A DNA stretch of 64,000 bases, from positions 3,057,001-3,121,000 of the forward strand of contig JAJTWR010000113.1 of NCBI GenBank assembly GCA_021613335.1. Direction: 5' to 3'. The notes beneath the pieces are model-generated. The model was given only the letters and a program-made list of their open reading frames with translations, had not been told where the DNA came from and made no database searches. The position numbers and the translations under genes are program-made. The stretch comes from Whitmania pigra. Lineage: Eukaryota; Annelida; Clitellata; Hirudinida; Haemopidae. Position 1 is the first letter of the stretch; each line of letters starts with the position of its first letter. Of the stretch, positions 29,201-45,694 are shown one piece after another.

Positions 29201-32200
29201 ACATGCACACTGATAACCTCCGAGGGTGTTGATGCAGATTTGTTGGCATCCATGCTCATCGGAGGAACATTCGTCAATTTCTGATGAATTCGATGTGAAA
29301 AGAAAGTTTTAAATAATGTTCTAAATTTACAGCAACATAAAATTTAATACTTATTTCGATGAAAAGTTTTAAAAGACTAGAATTTAGCATTAACTTATTA
29401 TGTGCATTCAGACCAACCTTTCATGAACGTCGCAGCAAATCCAGCTTTTTGGACTGTTGTGTCGGACACGAATCTGACGAAGAGCCAATTTGTCGTCGAC
29501 TTGACATCCTGTGGAGGTTTGTGGCCGCAGAACTTGCCAATGAGTGGTGACATTTCGTTCGGACCGTCTCTCAATTCCAGGTAGTCGTAGACGCAATGAT
29601 CGTGGTGCTCGATCTGGAAATGCAAATAAAAACATAAAGTTGTTGGACTTTCGACGACCGAGTGCTACTCACGATTGAAATTTGAGAGGAATACTTCGAA
29701 GGAATGGAACTTGAGAGCCACCGAGTACCCTTCAGGAACGACTATGTGCCAGGAGCATTGTTTTCCCGCTTTGTAGTTGTCCGGATAGTTGGGGCTCGAC
29801 AAAATGCCACTTTCCTTCACTATTTTTCCTCCGCAAACGGCTAACAAGTTTTAAAAAATTACATTCGCATGAGAAACTTTTAGCTTACTTATAAAGCGTT
29901 ATCATTTAATTCTTGTAATTAATCTCAAGTTAGCATAATTCAACCGACCTTCATATTTTGCCGTAAAGCCTTTGTAATGGAAAGCGTTGCTCGATCTCCT
30001 GTACTCCAACCAGAGCCTGCTGTCCGTCGATACGATGATGTACGGCACTGTGACTTTCTCTCCGCAGATTTTTCCTTTTTGAAATGTAATGTGACCATCG
30101 TTATTAAATGTCAAACTAATAATTAAAATATCAAAGTACAAAATTAACAACACAAGATGGTATCAATCATTTGTGTTTTCATTTTAATACCTTTATCTCC
30201 AAAAAATATTGCATATTACGTTAGAATTTATTTAAATTTCATTTAGAATGCACGAACTTATTTCTACATCTCATACAATTTCTTGTGAGTCATTATCGAT
30301 TTAACTGCCAAAAAATGCAGTATGTCAATTTAATTCAATACGAACCTTAGAAAGCTATTCCAGTAAATTGAAAACCAACACTTAAATATATGCAACAAAT
30401 ATCAACGTTAACAATTTTCCGTTTTACCATCCATGGTCGTCGAATCTCTTATTCATGCTTTATGCTGCTTACTCATACTTATTGTTAACTCACTGAGAAG
30501 GGGTGACTTCAACCAGTATCCGTCTCTGACCTCCAAGTAGTCGATGGCGCAATTCAAATTATCTGGAATGTCGATCATGCTGATGTTGAGCACGATCTTC
30601 TCTCCGTGTGTCCCTGATATTCTCCACTGGCAGATCGATTCAAATGAAGTCAGGTGGTCGCTGAACCAAGGATATCCAAACGTTCCGTTCGAGTCGTGAA
30701 ACGTTCTGCCACACTCTGAAAAGAAAACAAACATTTTTCCTCGGTCAAACCCACTTCAGACATCCCGTATCAGGTTAACACCTACTAGGACATTTGTACA
30801 ACTTCTTGGCCTGCGTGATGTCCCCTGGACTCAACTCGAGTCTTTGTCCGATTTCAGGGGGAATGGTTCCCGGCGGAAAACTTTTGATGAGCGGGGTGAT
30901 GGTGTCGAGATGTACGGCTTTCGAGAAGGTGTTTCTGGCGTAGTGCATGATGCTGAGGAAGTCGTACGGCTCGTTGAGGCTGTTCACTTCGTTGTAGGTG
31001 AGCGTGTTGAAGTTGTACTCCTGACCTGTAACAGACCATGAAACTGTTGCAATCGCCTCCCTTCGTCGAGACGGCAACAATCTCTTGAAACGAACTTGCA
31101 AAGAAGATTAACCGGGCATGATGTGCTTGAAGACGATCTGAACGTGGGCGTCTCTATCCGGTCGCGTGTGTTCGTGCCAAAATCCGATCACGTGTCCCAA
31201 CTCGTGCACCACGATTCCAAATTTGTCGCAGTTCTTCCCTATGGAGATGGCCTGAGGACCCGCTCCCCTTTTTCCCACGAAGGAACAGCATCTATAAAAA
31301 GATAAGAGAAGAATATGCAGTTGGGAAAGGCAAAGGTTAAGAAAAGGACAACTAACCCGCACGGTCTTTCGGTGAAGAGAATGTAACTGACATCCTCCGA
31401 CGATCTTTCAACAAAACTGATGCACGTGTGGTTCTCCCAGTGTCGCATTGCTTGCCTAAACAAAGCTTTGTGAGCTCCTGAAGATGGTGAAGTAGCAGAA
31501 TGAAACAAATGCCAAACTTATTTCACATCCATTTACCTGTGAAGTTGGATTCAATTTCATAAGGAATAATTCCATGCTCCCAAAGTCGCTCAGCTCTGGC
31601 AGTAGCTGCTCTCTTTCTTCTGCCTGTTTGTTCTTCGTTGACTTCATGACTTTTCTTTTCCTGATCCTGACGCCCTGATGAAATGAGATTCGCTTGGCTT
31701 CCTTCAAGATGTTTGATATATTCTTGTGCTTTCAACTTTCGACGTTTTTGTCTTTTCTCAAGATCTTTATTGCGGGATTGCATTTTTCGCTTGTTCTTTT
31801 TGCTGGCGTGTTTTGAATCAAAGAATTACTCGCTTTTTCATAATTATGTATGTGAATTGTATTAATAATATGTCATAAATTTGTTGCAATTACGTGAGAG
31901 TCAGCTCATATTGTTGTACTCTTCGTGTGATTACTAGAGGTCACAAAGGTTACTGTTTGCAACCCAATGTCGCCAGTACCGCCCTTTCTAACGGGCGATG
32001 CATAAATGGTCAAACGTTTCGGACGCAAGGCTTTTGGCGCAATAAAAATGGAACTATTTCTATTACAAACAGATAACATGCCTTCTGATAGGCTCAAATT
32101 CCAACTTTTCAACTGGTTTCCGTCTGTAAACAAAATCTCTTTTTCTTTTTTTCTTTGAAGTCTGACGGTTGTGTCTTGAGGTTGCGTTTGTTGAACGAGC

Positions 32201-33465
32201 ATTTGTTGGAGGTTGGTAGGAAAACAGGTACAAATCTTCTTCTGTCAAAGCTATGTCTCCCAAATAAGCAACTGTGAAAATGTAATTTATAACGCTGTTA
32301 AGTTGCGATGGAAATTAATACTCTTCTGGCTAGGTTTTTGGGTGAGATTAAAAAGTAATGAGAAGGCCATTGTTATATACAATTTAAATTGTGTTTTCCT
32401 TTTTTAATCTATATAATCTTAGCATTCAATTTATACCACAGCTTCCGTGTTATTGTGAGAAGTTCGAAATTATACGGAAATACTTTTAAAGCTTCTTAAC
32501 TAAGCTATTCCGTGAAAGCAACAAGTAGTTATTTACGAAATTAAACATACTTCGCCGTATGACCTTCATTCAAAACATCTTTCAGCCTTGAGTGATCGAC
32601 TCGTGCACAAAGAAATACGCTTAAAAACGTCCTTGCATGACATGCAAAGAATTAAAAATAACTTTCAAACTTTTACTCCTTCAACGCTTGGCTAGGTTGT
32701 AAGATTTTCTGATAAAACGCCTCACAAAGAGAAGTTATTGCGTTATAAGTATATCCTTCTCAATTCGTGGTGCAAAAGTTAACGCTCGGTGTTTCCCCGA
32801 AGGTTTGGAATGTTATTGAAGCATGGAAGTTGTTGTAGATTAACGTCCGTTATAATGACTGAATGATTAGGAGTTCGAATCCGTGTCGCCAGCCTCAATT
32901 ATGGAAACAAGTTTACTTATGAGATCAGCTCGCGTTTGTTGGAGAGATAAGCGAGTAGATAAATCAATCACTAATGTGATTGCGATTCTGAAACATCTAA
33001 GTTTCATCAGATTTCACTGGATCAACAGACGTGATGAATTTCGTGAATCTACGATAATTATTTTAAAAATTCATGTCCCTGATCGCATGCAGTAAAATTC
33101 AATTTTTTAGTTTATGCAACCATTCTCGTTGCAGCACAAGAAGACATCTTGAATACATTGTAATTGGGGAATTAAAATATGCTATTTCGCGTGAAATTTT
33201 ACATCTGAAACCTACCCGCCTTGCAGGGATCTGCAAGTTCATCTTTTAAGCCTTTTTTCTTTTTCTTTTCTTCAAATCTGAAAGGATAATTTCTTTGAGA
33301 TTTCTTGGATTCTCCCTCGTCAGCTGTTACATCCTCCCCTTGTGATCCTGGCAGACCTTTTTCTGACGTCACTTGTTTCTGTCCGAACGACTGAACAACT
33401 TCTGCCACAACGCAAAGAAAGAGATGAACTAGGATCAAGCTTATAATCGCTTCTCGATAATTCAT
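26295..33465 (-). CDS. BMP1: BMP1/tolloid metalloprotease (astacin, CUB, EGF)
   Basis: A secreted procollagen C-proteinase / chordin-cleaving enzyme. Nineteen exons, all phase-consistent, give 1111 residues: 33465-33216, 32256-32106, 31802-31537, 31477-31357, 31291-31113, 31025-30786, 30715-30494, 30074-29949, 29840-29695, 29613-29418, 29280-29158, 28577-28417, 28357-28174, 27627-27502, 27433-27306, 27246-27033, 26956-26776, 26705-26627, 26537-26295. Order: signal peptide, Lys-rich prodomain ending in furin site RRKR (about 194-197), astacin domain with zinc motif [12 protein letters not shown] and Met-turn SIMHYA, CUB1, CUB2, EGF1, CUB3, EGF2, CUB4, CUB5, basic tail. This is the full tolloid architecture with catalytic residues intact. 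The prodomain is longer than in human BMP1. BMP1, TLL1 and TLL2 are vertebrate duplicates of a gene like this. Confidence 0.95.
28704..29055. repeat. Tandem duplication, about 179 bp x 2, in a tolloid intron
   Basis: A segment starting ATTGTTAAAATGAAT repeats once in tandem with a period of 179 bp and small indels (28704-28882 and 28883-29055). It lies between the exons for EGF1 and CUB3 and contains no exon. Confidence 0.85.
32840..32890 (-). mobile_element. Truncated copy of the SINE at 23906
   Basis: In plus-strand reading TTAACGTCCGTT, GAATGATTAGGA and GTTCGAATCCGTG follow the same order as the tail and B box of the SINE at 23906-24031. The A-box head is missing. It lies in tolloid intron 1 with the same orientation as the first copy. 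Confidence 0.55.
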
Positions 33466-35508
33466 TATTCTTGTTACTTCTCCGGTGGAGGTTGGTGCGA
33501 TTAAGTAATTGTGTTATATTACTTCAGTAAGTAAATATGCATTTAAATTTGAAATACAGTCATAAACGAGAATTAAAATCAAGTCCTCGTTCTGAAACAC
33601 GCTCGACGAATGCCGAACCGAGCGGATGAAGGTTTGGCTTTAAAGCACCTGCGTATGTGCTCTGTACGATGACAACCCGCAAGCAACATCTCTTCGACTT
33701 CAGTTTAGCGCCCGTATGTTTCTAATCGTGCTGCAAACGACCTAAATTGATAACGTTGTTTATGAGACTTCGTCTTGTAAATCATCGGAAGAGAGCTCTG
33801 TTAGTCGAACTGTTAGCAGACTGACCTAAAGCAGAAACCAGGTCGATTCATATACCGAACGTGCACATTTGAACCTGCATTTCCATAGCTGGTTTTATTA
33901 AATCGCAAAAAAAAAGATGGCAAACAATTCAGCGTCGCACCGAAACATCAAATGGTTGTTTTCCATGTTTTCATTAGTTTTGCATTTCGCCGAGATCGCT
34001 TTTTTTATTGCGCACTAAGTGTTGATGTTTATGCATCATATCGTTGCAGTGAATTAATCAACAACATCTTCACTGGCACCTGATCTCGAGTCTAAGAAAT
34101 GAGTTTTGAGAAAAAAATCTCTAGTCAAGTGCTGAGCAATTTTCCAGTTGAAAAGATGCTGGAGGCAATTAACATGGAGTTGATTAACCCTCAACTGCCC
34201 CGGGCAACGAGGTGTCAGGCGTCAAAGAATGAAACATTTTCCAGCTTAATGAGGGCTTCAGGCATTTAAAATTCTTCGCGAAAGAAATGCTGTTTGCATT
34301 GAGATTAAATTCTTAATGTTTGCTTTTGCTTCAATCGAGTTTGTTGATCGTGCACTGAAGTATTCGTAAAGTAAATTATTGCTAGTCGCTATGTTTTACT
34401 CAACTTAAAAAGCTGTGTGCTTAGCAGAAGTTTAACGTTAGAGATTTGAGAATGAATAATCACTCCAGCTCAAGGGATTAGATAGAAAAGTAAAGATTTT
34501 GGTGTCTTTCGATTGAACTGATGACGGATTGCCGTTGAAAATTAGATACTCCGTCAGTTGTTTTTATCACCAATGATCGTGTAAAAATTGTTTTCAAATA
34601 CTGACATTAACACGAAATTGAAGATGATGTTATCGAGGTCAGAACAAGGGTGATGATGATCATCATGATCCAGGTACAAAACGTCAAATGTGGATTGAAG
34701 TTTATTAAGAATTCTGCTCAAGAAACAATAAATTCATTAAAAATCCATTAAATGAAGGTAGACAGATTACTTGAGACACCGGATGATGCTGGTAATTATG
34801 GTGACGACAATGCCTACGATGGTGATGACGATCACTTTGACATTGATGGTTCGATGCATCGCATTGCTAGTTGAAATTGTGATAATAATACCTGTGTTGT
34901 TAATTTTATAGCGCAATTCAGATTTTCAGCAAGATAATGTTATTTTTTAAAACTTTTTTTTTTACAATTGCGAACAGAACAGGCTTCTCATTTTTTTATC
35001 GATTTTCTGAAACAGCTTCTGGAGTTTATGGCTGAAATGGATTTCGTGACTCAAATAGGAAGCAAAACATTTGACGACAATACATGGAAAAATACTCAGA
35101 AGCTTTATTTTGAAGTTAATTGAATTACATTTTCACGTAGAACCACGAAAATATTTATTTATGCTCTAAATTTTAAAGCATTTTTGTCACCTGAAAAGAA
35201 CGTCTTTCATTATGCCAGGAAATAATAATAATAATAATACCAAGTAAGGTGATAACGTAATAACAATGAATTGGTTTTAAGATAAGATGCATAAATATCT
35301 CATATGCAATATGAGATTTTAATCCAAGAAGTTCAGCAACATTATGTAGGTCAAATATATGTCTACAAATGAAATACTTTATGAAGCATGCATTTAAATG
35401 GCCTCTCATTAATGAACATACCTAAAAAATGTTATTGCTTTTGTGTGCACGTTGAAATTTCAATATTTTAGAGGCCGAATTTTAATGATATGCATTCTCT
35501 TTTTGTTC

Positions 35509-35575
35509 CAACAGGTGCGTGAGCTAACTTGTATAATCCAATCCATTGACTGACGTCTCAAATGCGCACCTGTTG
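35509..35575. promoter_or_regulatory. Inverted repeat of two E-boxes
   Basis: CAACAGGTGCG at 35509-35519 and its exact reverse complement CGCACCTGTTG at 35565-35575 form an 11-bp perfect inverted repeat 45 bp apart. Each arm contains a CAGGTG/CACCTG E-box, the site class bound by Snail, ZEB and some bHLH factors. It lies 2 kb upstream of the tolloid start codon. A regulatory role is inference. Confidence 0.35.
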
Positions 35576-37015
35576 CACGAACATCCTCCATTGATTTTCC
35601 AAAAATTCATTCATTTTCAATGTAATGTCCACGAATATATTTGTCAATTCCTCCTGGCAGTTTAAATTATCCATCTTTATGACCATTCAAATCTCTTCCC
35701 TTTTCCACCAGTCAGTATTAAGTGGTATTTTTTAAATAGAAGAAGTTAAATCCCTTGGAACTGGACATGTTCAGCAAGATCGTTGGTTCGCAAACCTGGA
35801 ACAGAACCTCAGTTACCAGCTCTTCTTGTTCAGACACATCTCATCTAAAACTTTTTGTTCAATGGGTGTCTTAAGTTTAGAGTGGTTTTGAAGTTCTAGT
35901 AAAACACACGCCATTGTTAAAAGGCTGGTTATCATTATCCTCATTATTATTGAATTAAGACATTTGTTATCGAATCAAGAATTTTATCAGTGACTACTAT
36001 TTAGTAGTATTTTATTAATGTCCTCGCCAAAACTTTATGAGTAGGACACACAGGACATTTTACATATGGGGTATGAATAGAAATAATTTATTGTCTGTCG
36101 AGTTAAGTGTTTACTGCATGTTTGCATTTGGAAATGAAAATAAATAAATAAATAAAAAGTTAAGCAGCTAAAAGTCATTGTTTCCAGTCCGCTCTTAATA
36201 ATCTGAATCTTTCGATAGATAATGGAATGACAGCTTTCAATCCATAATCATCATCATTACCGCTATCAGCGGCATCCTCAGGCATATCAGTCAGCAGCAG
36301 CACCATCGGCATCACGAACAGGTCGTGATTCAACTTATGATGAGTGTATCCAATTGAAAATGAAAAAATCCTTAAAAATTAGCTTCGCATTAAGACTCAA
36401 AACTCGAGTCTTGAGATTGCAAGATGAGTGATTGTGAGAAAACCTTTAGTGCCAAATGGTATGATTTAAATTCGCCATAATTCGTGATGCATCATTTGAG
36501 TAATCATTTTAAATGCAAATTTTCTCAGAATTAATATTTTTGCGATAATAATGATAGTAATATTAACGGATATAAAATTAATGATTAAATGTCATCCAAA
36601 GTTTTCATAATTTACATAAATATTTATAACATCCCACAGGCAAGCATTTGTCGCAGACCTCATTCTTGGAGGATTTTTCAAATATACTAAAAATTGCTAA
36701 TTAAGCACTCCTTAATAGAGGGAAAACTGAGCCTATGGGCGTTTTTTCAGGAATAGATTTTTTGGTAATACAATTTCACCCTTAATGATGGTACTAAACT
36801 AAGAACCTGTCAAACTTTAATAAAAGCATGCCTGAAAACTTGCCTATAAGCACTTTTTTAATTTTTTAGAGTTGGCGATAAAATATCTTGGAATTTGTAC
36901 TTACGCTAGATTTCAAACATCCTGTTTAGTCCTGTTTAAAAACCATTGAATTTTCACTAGATCTAATATTTGATGGAGAATGAACATGAATAAGATGTCA
37001 GGGAAAGATGGCGAA

Positions 37016-37555
37016 TTAATAATGAAGTGCTTGAGCAGTGAGATTAAAAGAAGTGAGATTCGGTTGAAAAAATATTTTGACGGGGATTTTTTGGAATGAA
37101 GTACGGTGCTGGATCTGACAAAGAATGATTTGCATTTTGTGATGAATCATAGTGCATAAGAAAGTAGTTACAAAAAGTTCATTATATAAGTTGGGAAGCA
37201 TGCGATGATTCAGTTTGTACATAGAGATGTCGGCATGGTGATGGCTGATTTGGTGTATTTTTAGAATATTGAGTATTTTGAAAAAAAAATGGTCAGTATG
37301 GTAGGTGTAGAGCAATATGGAAATCTTTTTTGGAGTAAACTAACTTTGGAGAAAGTTATAACTTAAGGGAAGCAGCTAGGATGGATAATTACAAGCCCAA
37401 TCCAAATTACGCTCATCTAGATATATCTAAATGAATAGTATAACGTTATAGATAAGGATATGGAAAATAATTCCGATGTTCTTTGAAATTTTGCTAATGA
37501 GATATTGAATATGTGGTTTGAAAGTAAGGTGCTGATTCCAATAAATTAACTCAGT
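37016..37555 (-). mobile_element. Decayed LINE 3' end (RT thumb/C-terminal region)
   Basis: On the minus strand, pieces read WNQHLTFKPHIQYLISKI then SKNIGII (37553 downwards), and later ILNILKIHQI and MYKLNHRMLPNLYNELF. These match the conserved C-terminal region of many jockey/CR1-group LINE proteins. Stops and frameshifts lie between them, so it is an inactive fragment. Confidence 0.6.
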
Positions 37556-37985
37556 TTTCAATTCGAGATAGAAAGGGGTCGCCAATACGAATGTGATGGT
37601 TGTCGAGATGTACTATTTTTATTATTATTTTGGTTTATAAAATAACGTATAAACAATTTTTTGAGGGATAAAGTATTTGATGCACACCAATCTATTTGTG
37701 TGAGCTCGTTGTTGAATAATGTTCATCAATATCATACCCCTATATAAAAAAATGTATACCGTCCGCAAAAAGCAAGATTATCGATGAATTGCGCATAAAA
37801 AATTAATGCCACCATTAAAATATAAAACTATTTTCATTTAATGAAATAAATTTTCAACAACAAAGTTCTCAACATTTTTAACTATTTAACAAAACAAAAT
37901 GGGAAATAGAGTAAAAATAACCAATTAAGAAGGAAAGCACCGTCACTACATTATTCCAAAGATCAAAAAATTGATGCAAACATAT

Positions 37986-41310
<3,325 letters not shown>

Positions 41311-42689
41311 GATAGCAAAAGTATTAAAATCTGTTATCGCTTCAAATGTCGAAATGCTTCCCAAATGCCCTTTAATCCGAAAAACGCAAACAATAACATC
41401 TAGACAAAGATTAAAATTCAAAAGTGGATTTTCATAATTAGGTATCTAAGTAAACATTGTTTTGTGTATTTGTGTTGTTCGTATATAAATCTATGAATTT
41501 ATTTTATTTAATTAATTTTGTAAAAAATTCAATTTAAAAATGTACTTAGAAATATATAAAATATAACGCTAAGAATTTGAAACATGTTTACCTAGATTAT
41601 AGCAATAAAATGCGAGGTGTTACATTTTTTAAGTACCATTAACGCTTCGCATAGATCAAAACGCTTTTTGATGTGATTTTGCTTGATTTAATTGTTTGAT
41701 GAACGCATCAAACTTAAGCAAACAAAAGCGATAGCACAGCATGGGAGAAGTGTGATTCACATCCCCATTGGCGAATTTAGTGGAAGTCGAAAAGAATTGT
41801 TTTGGGTTGCAATCATTTAACATAAGTCTAATTTGATTTGGTAAACATGAACTCTCGAATGAAAGGAAAAGTATATGGTGACATTTCTATGCGGCTTGTA
41901 GACCACTTGCACGCGATGAAGAGCCAGATCTATTCGAAAAAGATCGCGTCAGTGGAGCATACACCATTAGTCAGCTTGGTGGAAGAATTCTTCTTTGACA
42001 GATGGAGCATTGTCTTTCAGAGTCCCTGGGTTGCTGGAGTTAGCTGGAATAAGAAGATACCCTAAAGTCAGAATTGTTGCTTTCACTAAGATGGCGGTCG
42101 TGACTCAACAAGTTTCAAATTTGATTTTTCAACCCGTTGGGTCATGTTCTCTCACTAGGATGCCAAAAATTGACTGTCTCCACTTATCCATATAGTATTA
42201 TTCCGTTTTTGAGAAGCACATGTTATCTAAATCTGCAAAGTTGCTAGGTCATTCAAGCCAAGCAAAAAATATTCCTTTTTGGAATGACGTCTAGAATAAT
42301 ATGATATTATATTATAATAATAATGGACGTCTCGTTTGAGTTCTTTGACTTTGGTTTCGTCATTTAATTAAAATTTATTCCGATATGTTATTCACATAAA
42401 TGTATATAAACGTCCCATCAGTAGCTTGTGCTTGCAAAGGTTTTTACAAAATTGCAAAGTGGCAGTTCAGTTCACTTGTAAATTTTCAGAATGTCAATTA
42501 TGCGTTTCTTCACAAATTATCAAGATTTTAAGGACTGGCATATTTTTTAACTTTCTGTGGTTTTTATTCTACAATATTGTTTGTCTTACATTGTTTTATA
42601 ATTATTATAATATACAAGATTGAGACATCAAGTTAGTAAATTATTTTTAATGGCAAATTCTCAAATTTAAATGCTAATACATTAATAAA
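41311..42689. other. Intergenic between ATG16L1 and its upstream paralogue
   Basis: About 1.4 kb, probably the ATG16L1 promoter. A plus-strand frame of 72 codons (ATG 41847 to 42065) matches no family and lacks splice signals. It is somewhat GC-richer than its flanks and cannot be excluded as a small gene or relic. Confidence 0.45.
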
Positions 42690-44043
42690 TCAGGCTTTCG
42701 ACTTGAGTCTTGATTTGGCAATAAGCAAATTGATTTCTGAAATTCTCCTTTGTAATCTCTGAAAGGAAGAACTAGGGTTATTATTGTTACTATTACTATT
42801 ATTACTATCATTATTACTATCATTCAGTGGTCACGCACCTCGTTATCGCTTCGAACCGAACTCATTTTTTTATGAAATTCGCAACTGCAACTGACACTTA
42901 AATCTACGCCTCTGCAAATTGAATTTGAAATTATCAAACTTGAATTTCAAAATTTTTAAAACTTTTGTGAATCCAACCTCGCCGAGTCATCTGAGTCTTC
43001 CATTTTCATTTGAAAAAGTTTATTCTCTAATTGCTAAATAATAGTAATTTTATTTTCTATATATCGAACAATATATGCTTAGCAATCTTAATCGCATTGA
43101 TGAATTGTGTAACTTATTATATTAAAATACCTTGCATTTGTTTTCACTCAGTTCAATTTCTTTGCGAAATGCTTTGTTGGAGTTTAATAACTTAGCAAAT
43201 TTTTTTTCCAGACTGTTAATCCTAGACAAATGGAAAATATGTGTTAGTATGAAGCAACATTTAAAATAACGCAAGAAATAATTATTAACTCTTCTGTTCT
43301 GTACTTTATTTTCATTTCTATCTCTTCACTTTCCCTTGACTGTTTCTTATTTATAGAAAAGAAATAATGATTACAGTGCAGAAATTTAAAATGATGATTA
43401 AGGCTGTAACTCATAATTCGAATTTAATTGATTCGAATGCAAGTTTGTTTAATGCTCACCATTCTCAAGTCTCTTTCAATAGCACCAGTCCTGTGAATTA
43501 AGATATTTGTTATATTGAAATATGCAATAGGGTTTAATACTAAGTAACTCGTAACTCACTCCTGTTTCTTTTTCATGTTGTGCACTTGTGCCTGCAAAGC
43601 AACGGCAATTGTGCGCTGACTTTCACATCCTTCTATATATATTTCGCCTGAATGATTTGAATTATATTTTCATTAAATTGAGATTTCTGTATAATCATAT
43701 GTGCAATGATTTAAAAGAAACATTAAAAGTTATCGGTTAGAACTGAATGATTACAGAAGTGTTAAGATGTTCGGATGTTCGCAAATCTGAGCTTTTCATT
43801 TCAAAGATTAATTGCTTTACAATGAATTTGAGGACGAAAGAAACCATATTTTAAACCTTAAATTATGTGGTATAAAATGTGAGTAGAGCATTCTGCGTTG
43901 CAATGTTTGCAATAAATTTAGTAAACCAAATATTAGCTACATAAATACATACATGCTTTCGACAATAAACGTGGTTCTTCGTTAAAATCTTCGTTTCTAT
44001 TGTTGGGGTTCCTGAGAACATCAGAACTGAACGCTGACAACAT
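42690..44043 (-). CDS. ATG16-like coiled-coil protein B without WD40 (new paralogue candidate)
   Basis: A 184-residue, largely coiled-coil protein in eight exons: 44043-43953, 43647-43560, 43490-43460, 43345-43290, 43221-43131, 43033-42978, 42911-42839, 42758-42690. Intron phases are 1,2,0,2,0,2,0, the same as the first seven ATG16L1 introns. Exon 5 (91 nt) and exon 7 (73 nt) have exactly the ATG16L1 lengths, and exon 5 aligns residue for residue (INSLEKKFAKLLNSN against IKELEEINANLVSLN). The N-terminus lacks the Trp of the ATG5-binding helix. Exon 7 carries CSCEFHKK, echoed by CACDEKVE in the next gene. It ends RLQRRISEINLLIAK with no propeller. Function is unknown; ATG16 ancestry is an inference from gene structure. 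Confidence 0.8.
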
Positions 44044-44193
44044 TTCGAAACTCAACAAAACGGCTTTTTATAACTATTCCCTTTTAACCGCGAGTTTGCA
44101 AACGATGCATTTGAGTTTCCCAAAGTTAAAAATCGCAGAAGTAATATAAATTTACAAATTAATTCAAAAAGTAATATTGCCCTGAGGCTTTCC

Positions 44194-44391
44194 AATTTGA
44201 ATAAAATAATAAGAAATGTCAATTGTACTTCAATATTAAAATTTAATTGTTTATGTATTATTCATTATTCAAATTATTCATGCATAATTTTAATTTGAAT
44301 AAAATAATAAGAAATGTCAATTGTACTTCAATATTAAAATTTAATTGTTTATGTATTATTCATTATTCAAATTATTCATGCATAATTTTAG
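44194..44391. repeat. 98-bp tandem duplication, near perfect
   Basis: Two head-to-tail copies of an AT-rich 98-bp unit (44194-44291, 44292-44389) show almost no divergence, so the duplication is recent. It lies 150 bp upstream of the start codon of coiled-coil gene B and may affect its promoter. Confidence 0.92.
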
Positions 44392-44840
44392 TTTGATCAT
44401 ACGTATGTATCAATGAACGTATAAATATATTTATTTAGCTCCATAAGCATAAATAAAATAAAAAAAACACAAAACCAGTTGCGGTAATGCTATTTTATTG
44501 GCTATTCATCAGTTGTTACTTTGCTAGGTTCTCCAGCATTGGATGTTGATGTAAAGCTAATATTTTAAATTAGGGATGCATCGGCTGGTCCTGGCTAGTC
44601 CGACGCATTGACTCGGTAGTGCAGTACAACCGGGAACGGCTTTGAAATTGAGCAGATAGTCATGCTGCATCCAAATAATCTCATAATTCAAGGAAAGTTA
44701 ACATAGCTACCTCCATAAGCAAAATCAACACTAGGACCATATACCACCTCTTCACAAGGGCGCTTTAGGGCGGTAAAGGCTGAGTTGAGAACCGGGATGT
44801 CATGCGGTGGGCAGAACGAAAACTCCTCATGGTAATTTCT

Positions 44841-44946
44841 TGCCTTCCCCCTTTGACTTTTGATAAAACTAAAAAAAAAGGTCATCTCCTCAAGATGTGC
44901 GAAGGTTTGCCCTTTGCCCTTCAGGAAAAAGCTGAAACGACGTCCC
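44841..44946. repeat. Dispersed repeat, copy 1
   Basis: A unit with CCCCCTTTGACTTTTGAT, GGTCATCTCCTCA, GAAGGTTTGCCCTTTGC and AAAAAGCTGAAACGACGT. The same ordered words occur at 46253-46410. It is probably the body of a non-autonomous DNA element. Confidence 0.65.
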
Positions 44947-45694
44947 TGCTGCTGAACTTGGCACAACTTCCCTTGTATGAACATAACTCTCTGAGCTAAC
45001 TTGCCCCTAATTTATTTCACCATGCTGCTCATGAATTGAAGATGAGGAATTTTCTCCAATGGATTGAACTTTGTAAAGCAGTTTCTGAGGATCCCAAACA
45101 TTTCTGATGCGCTTTTAACTTGTGAGAAAAATATTATTAATTTTCAAGAAGTTTTCGTTAGGGTATTCTTTCATAAGGGTGTTATTCGAAGAATGTTATT
45201 GGGTAACATCAAAAATGATGGATTGGCAAAAAAAAGTCCAAAGTCACCTAGTTACATTGTGCATACTGCGCCTGTAAATTAAATTAATGTTCCATTATGA
45301 TATCCACGTGCAAATGATGACCTGACTTATCTATATACCTTCACGATTCAGACAGTGGCGTAACTTCAAGTGGCAGGCCACAAAAAACTCAAAATGAATC
45401 TCTTCAGGATTTGAAGGATTACATGTAACTTATATTGTCAAATTACAAAACAAATCGCAATGCACGAGTATGAGATTCCATTAAATGTGCGCTAGATGTT
45501 AGAATTTGAATTTTTGAAATATTGCGAAGCTATATTCATATAGGGGCGAGTGGCCGCTATGCATAGGTACCCGAAATTTCTGTCGGTGGCCATGGTTAAG
45601 TTTTATGTCAGTTCTTTTTGTTTCATGAGTGTCGTGGCAATATGGTAATGGATAAGCAAAATAACAATGGTAATGGTTATTTGGTTATCATTTC

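Larger units (their letters stand above)
33466..37985. other. Intergenic, upstream of tolloid
   Basis: About 4.5 kb, probably containing the tolloid promoter. No gene is recognised. Short GAT/ATC-rich patches lie at about 34640-34870 and 36240-36320, an E-box inverted repeat at 35509-35575, and a LINE tail at 37016-37555. Confidence 0.55.

Noticed and set aside
29359..29584. Plus-strand frames across tolloid exons
   Set aside because: They are antisense shadows of the CUB2 exon.
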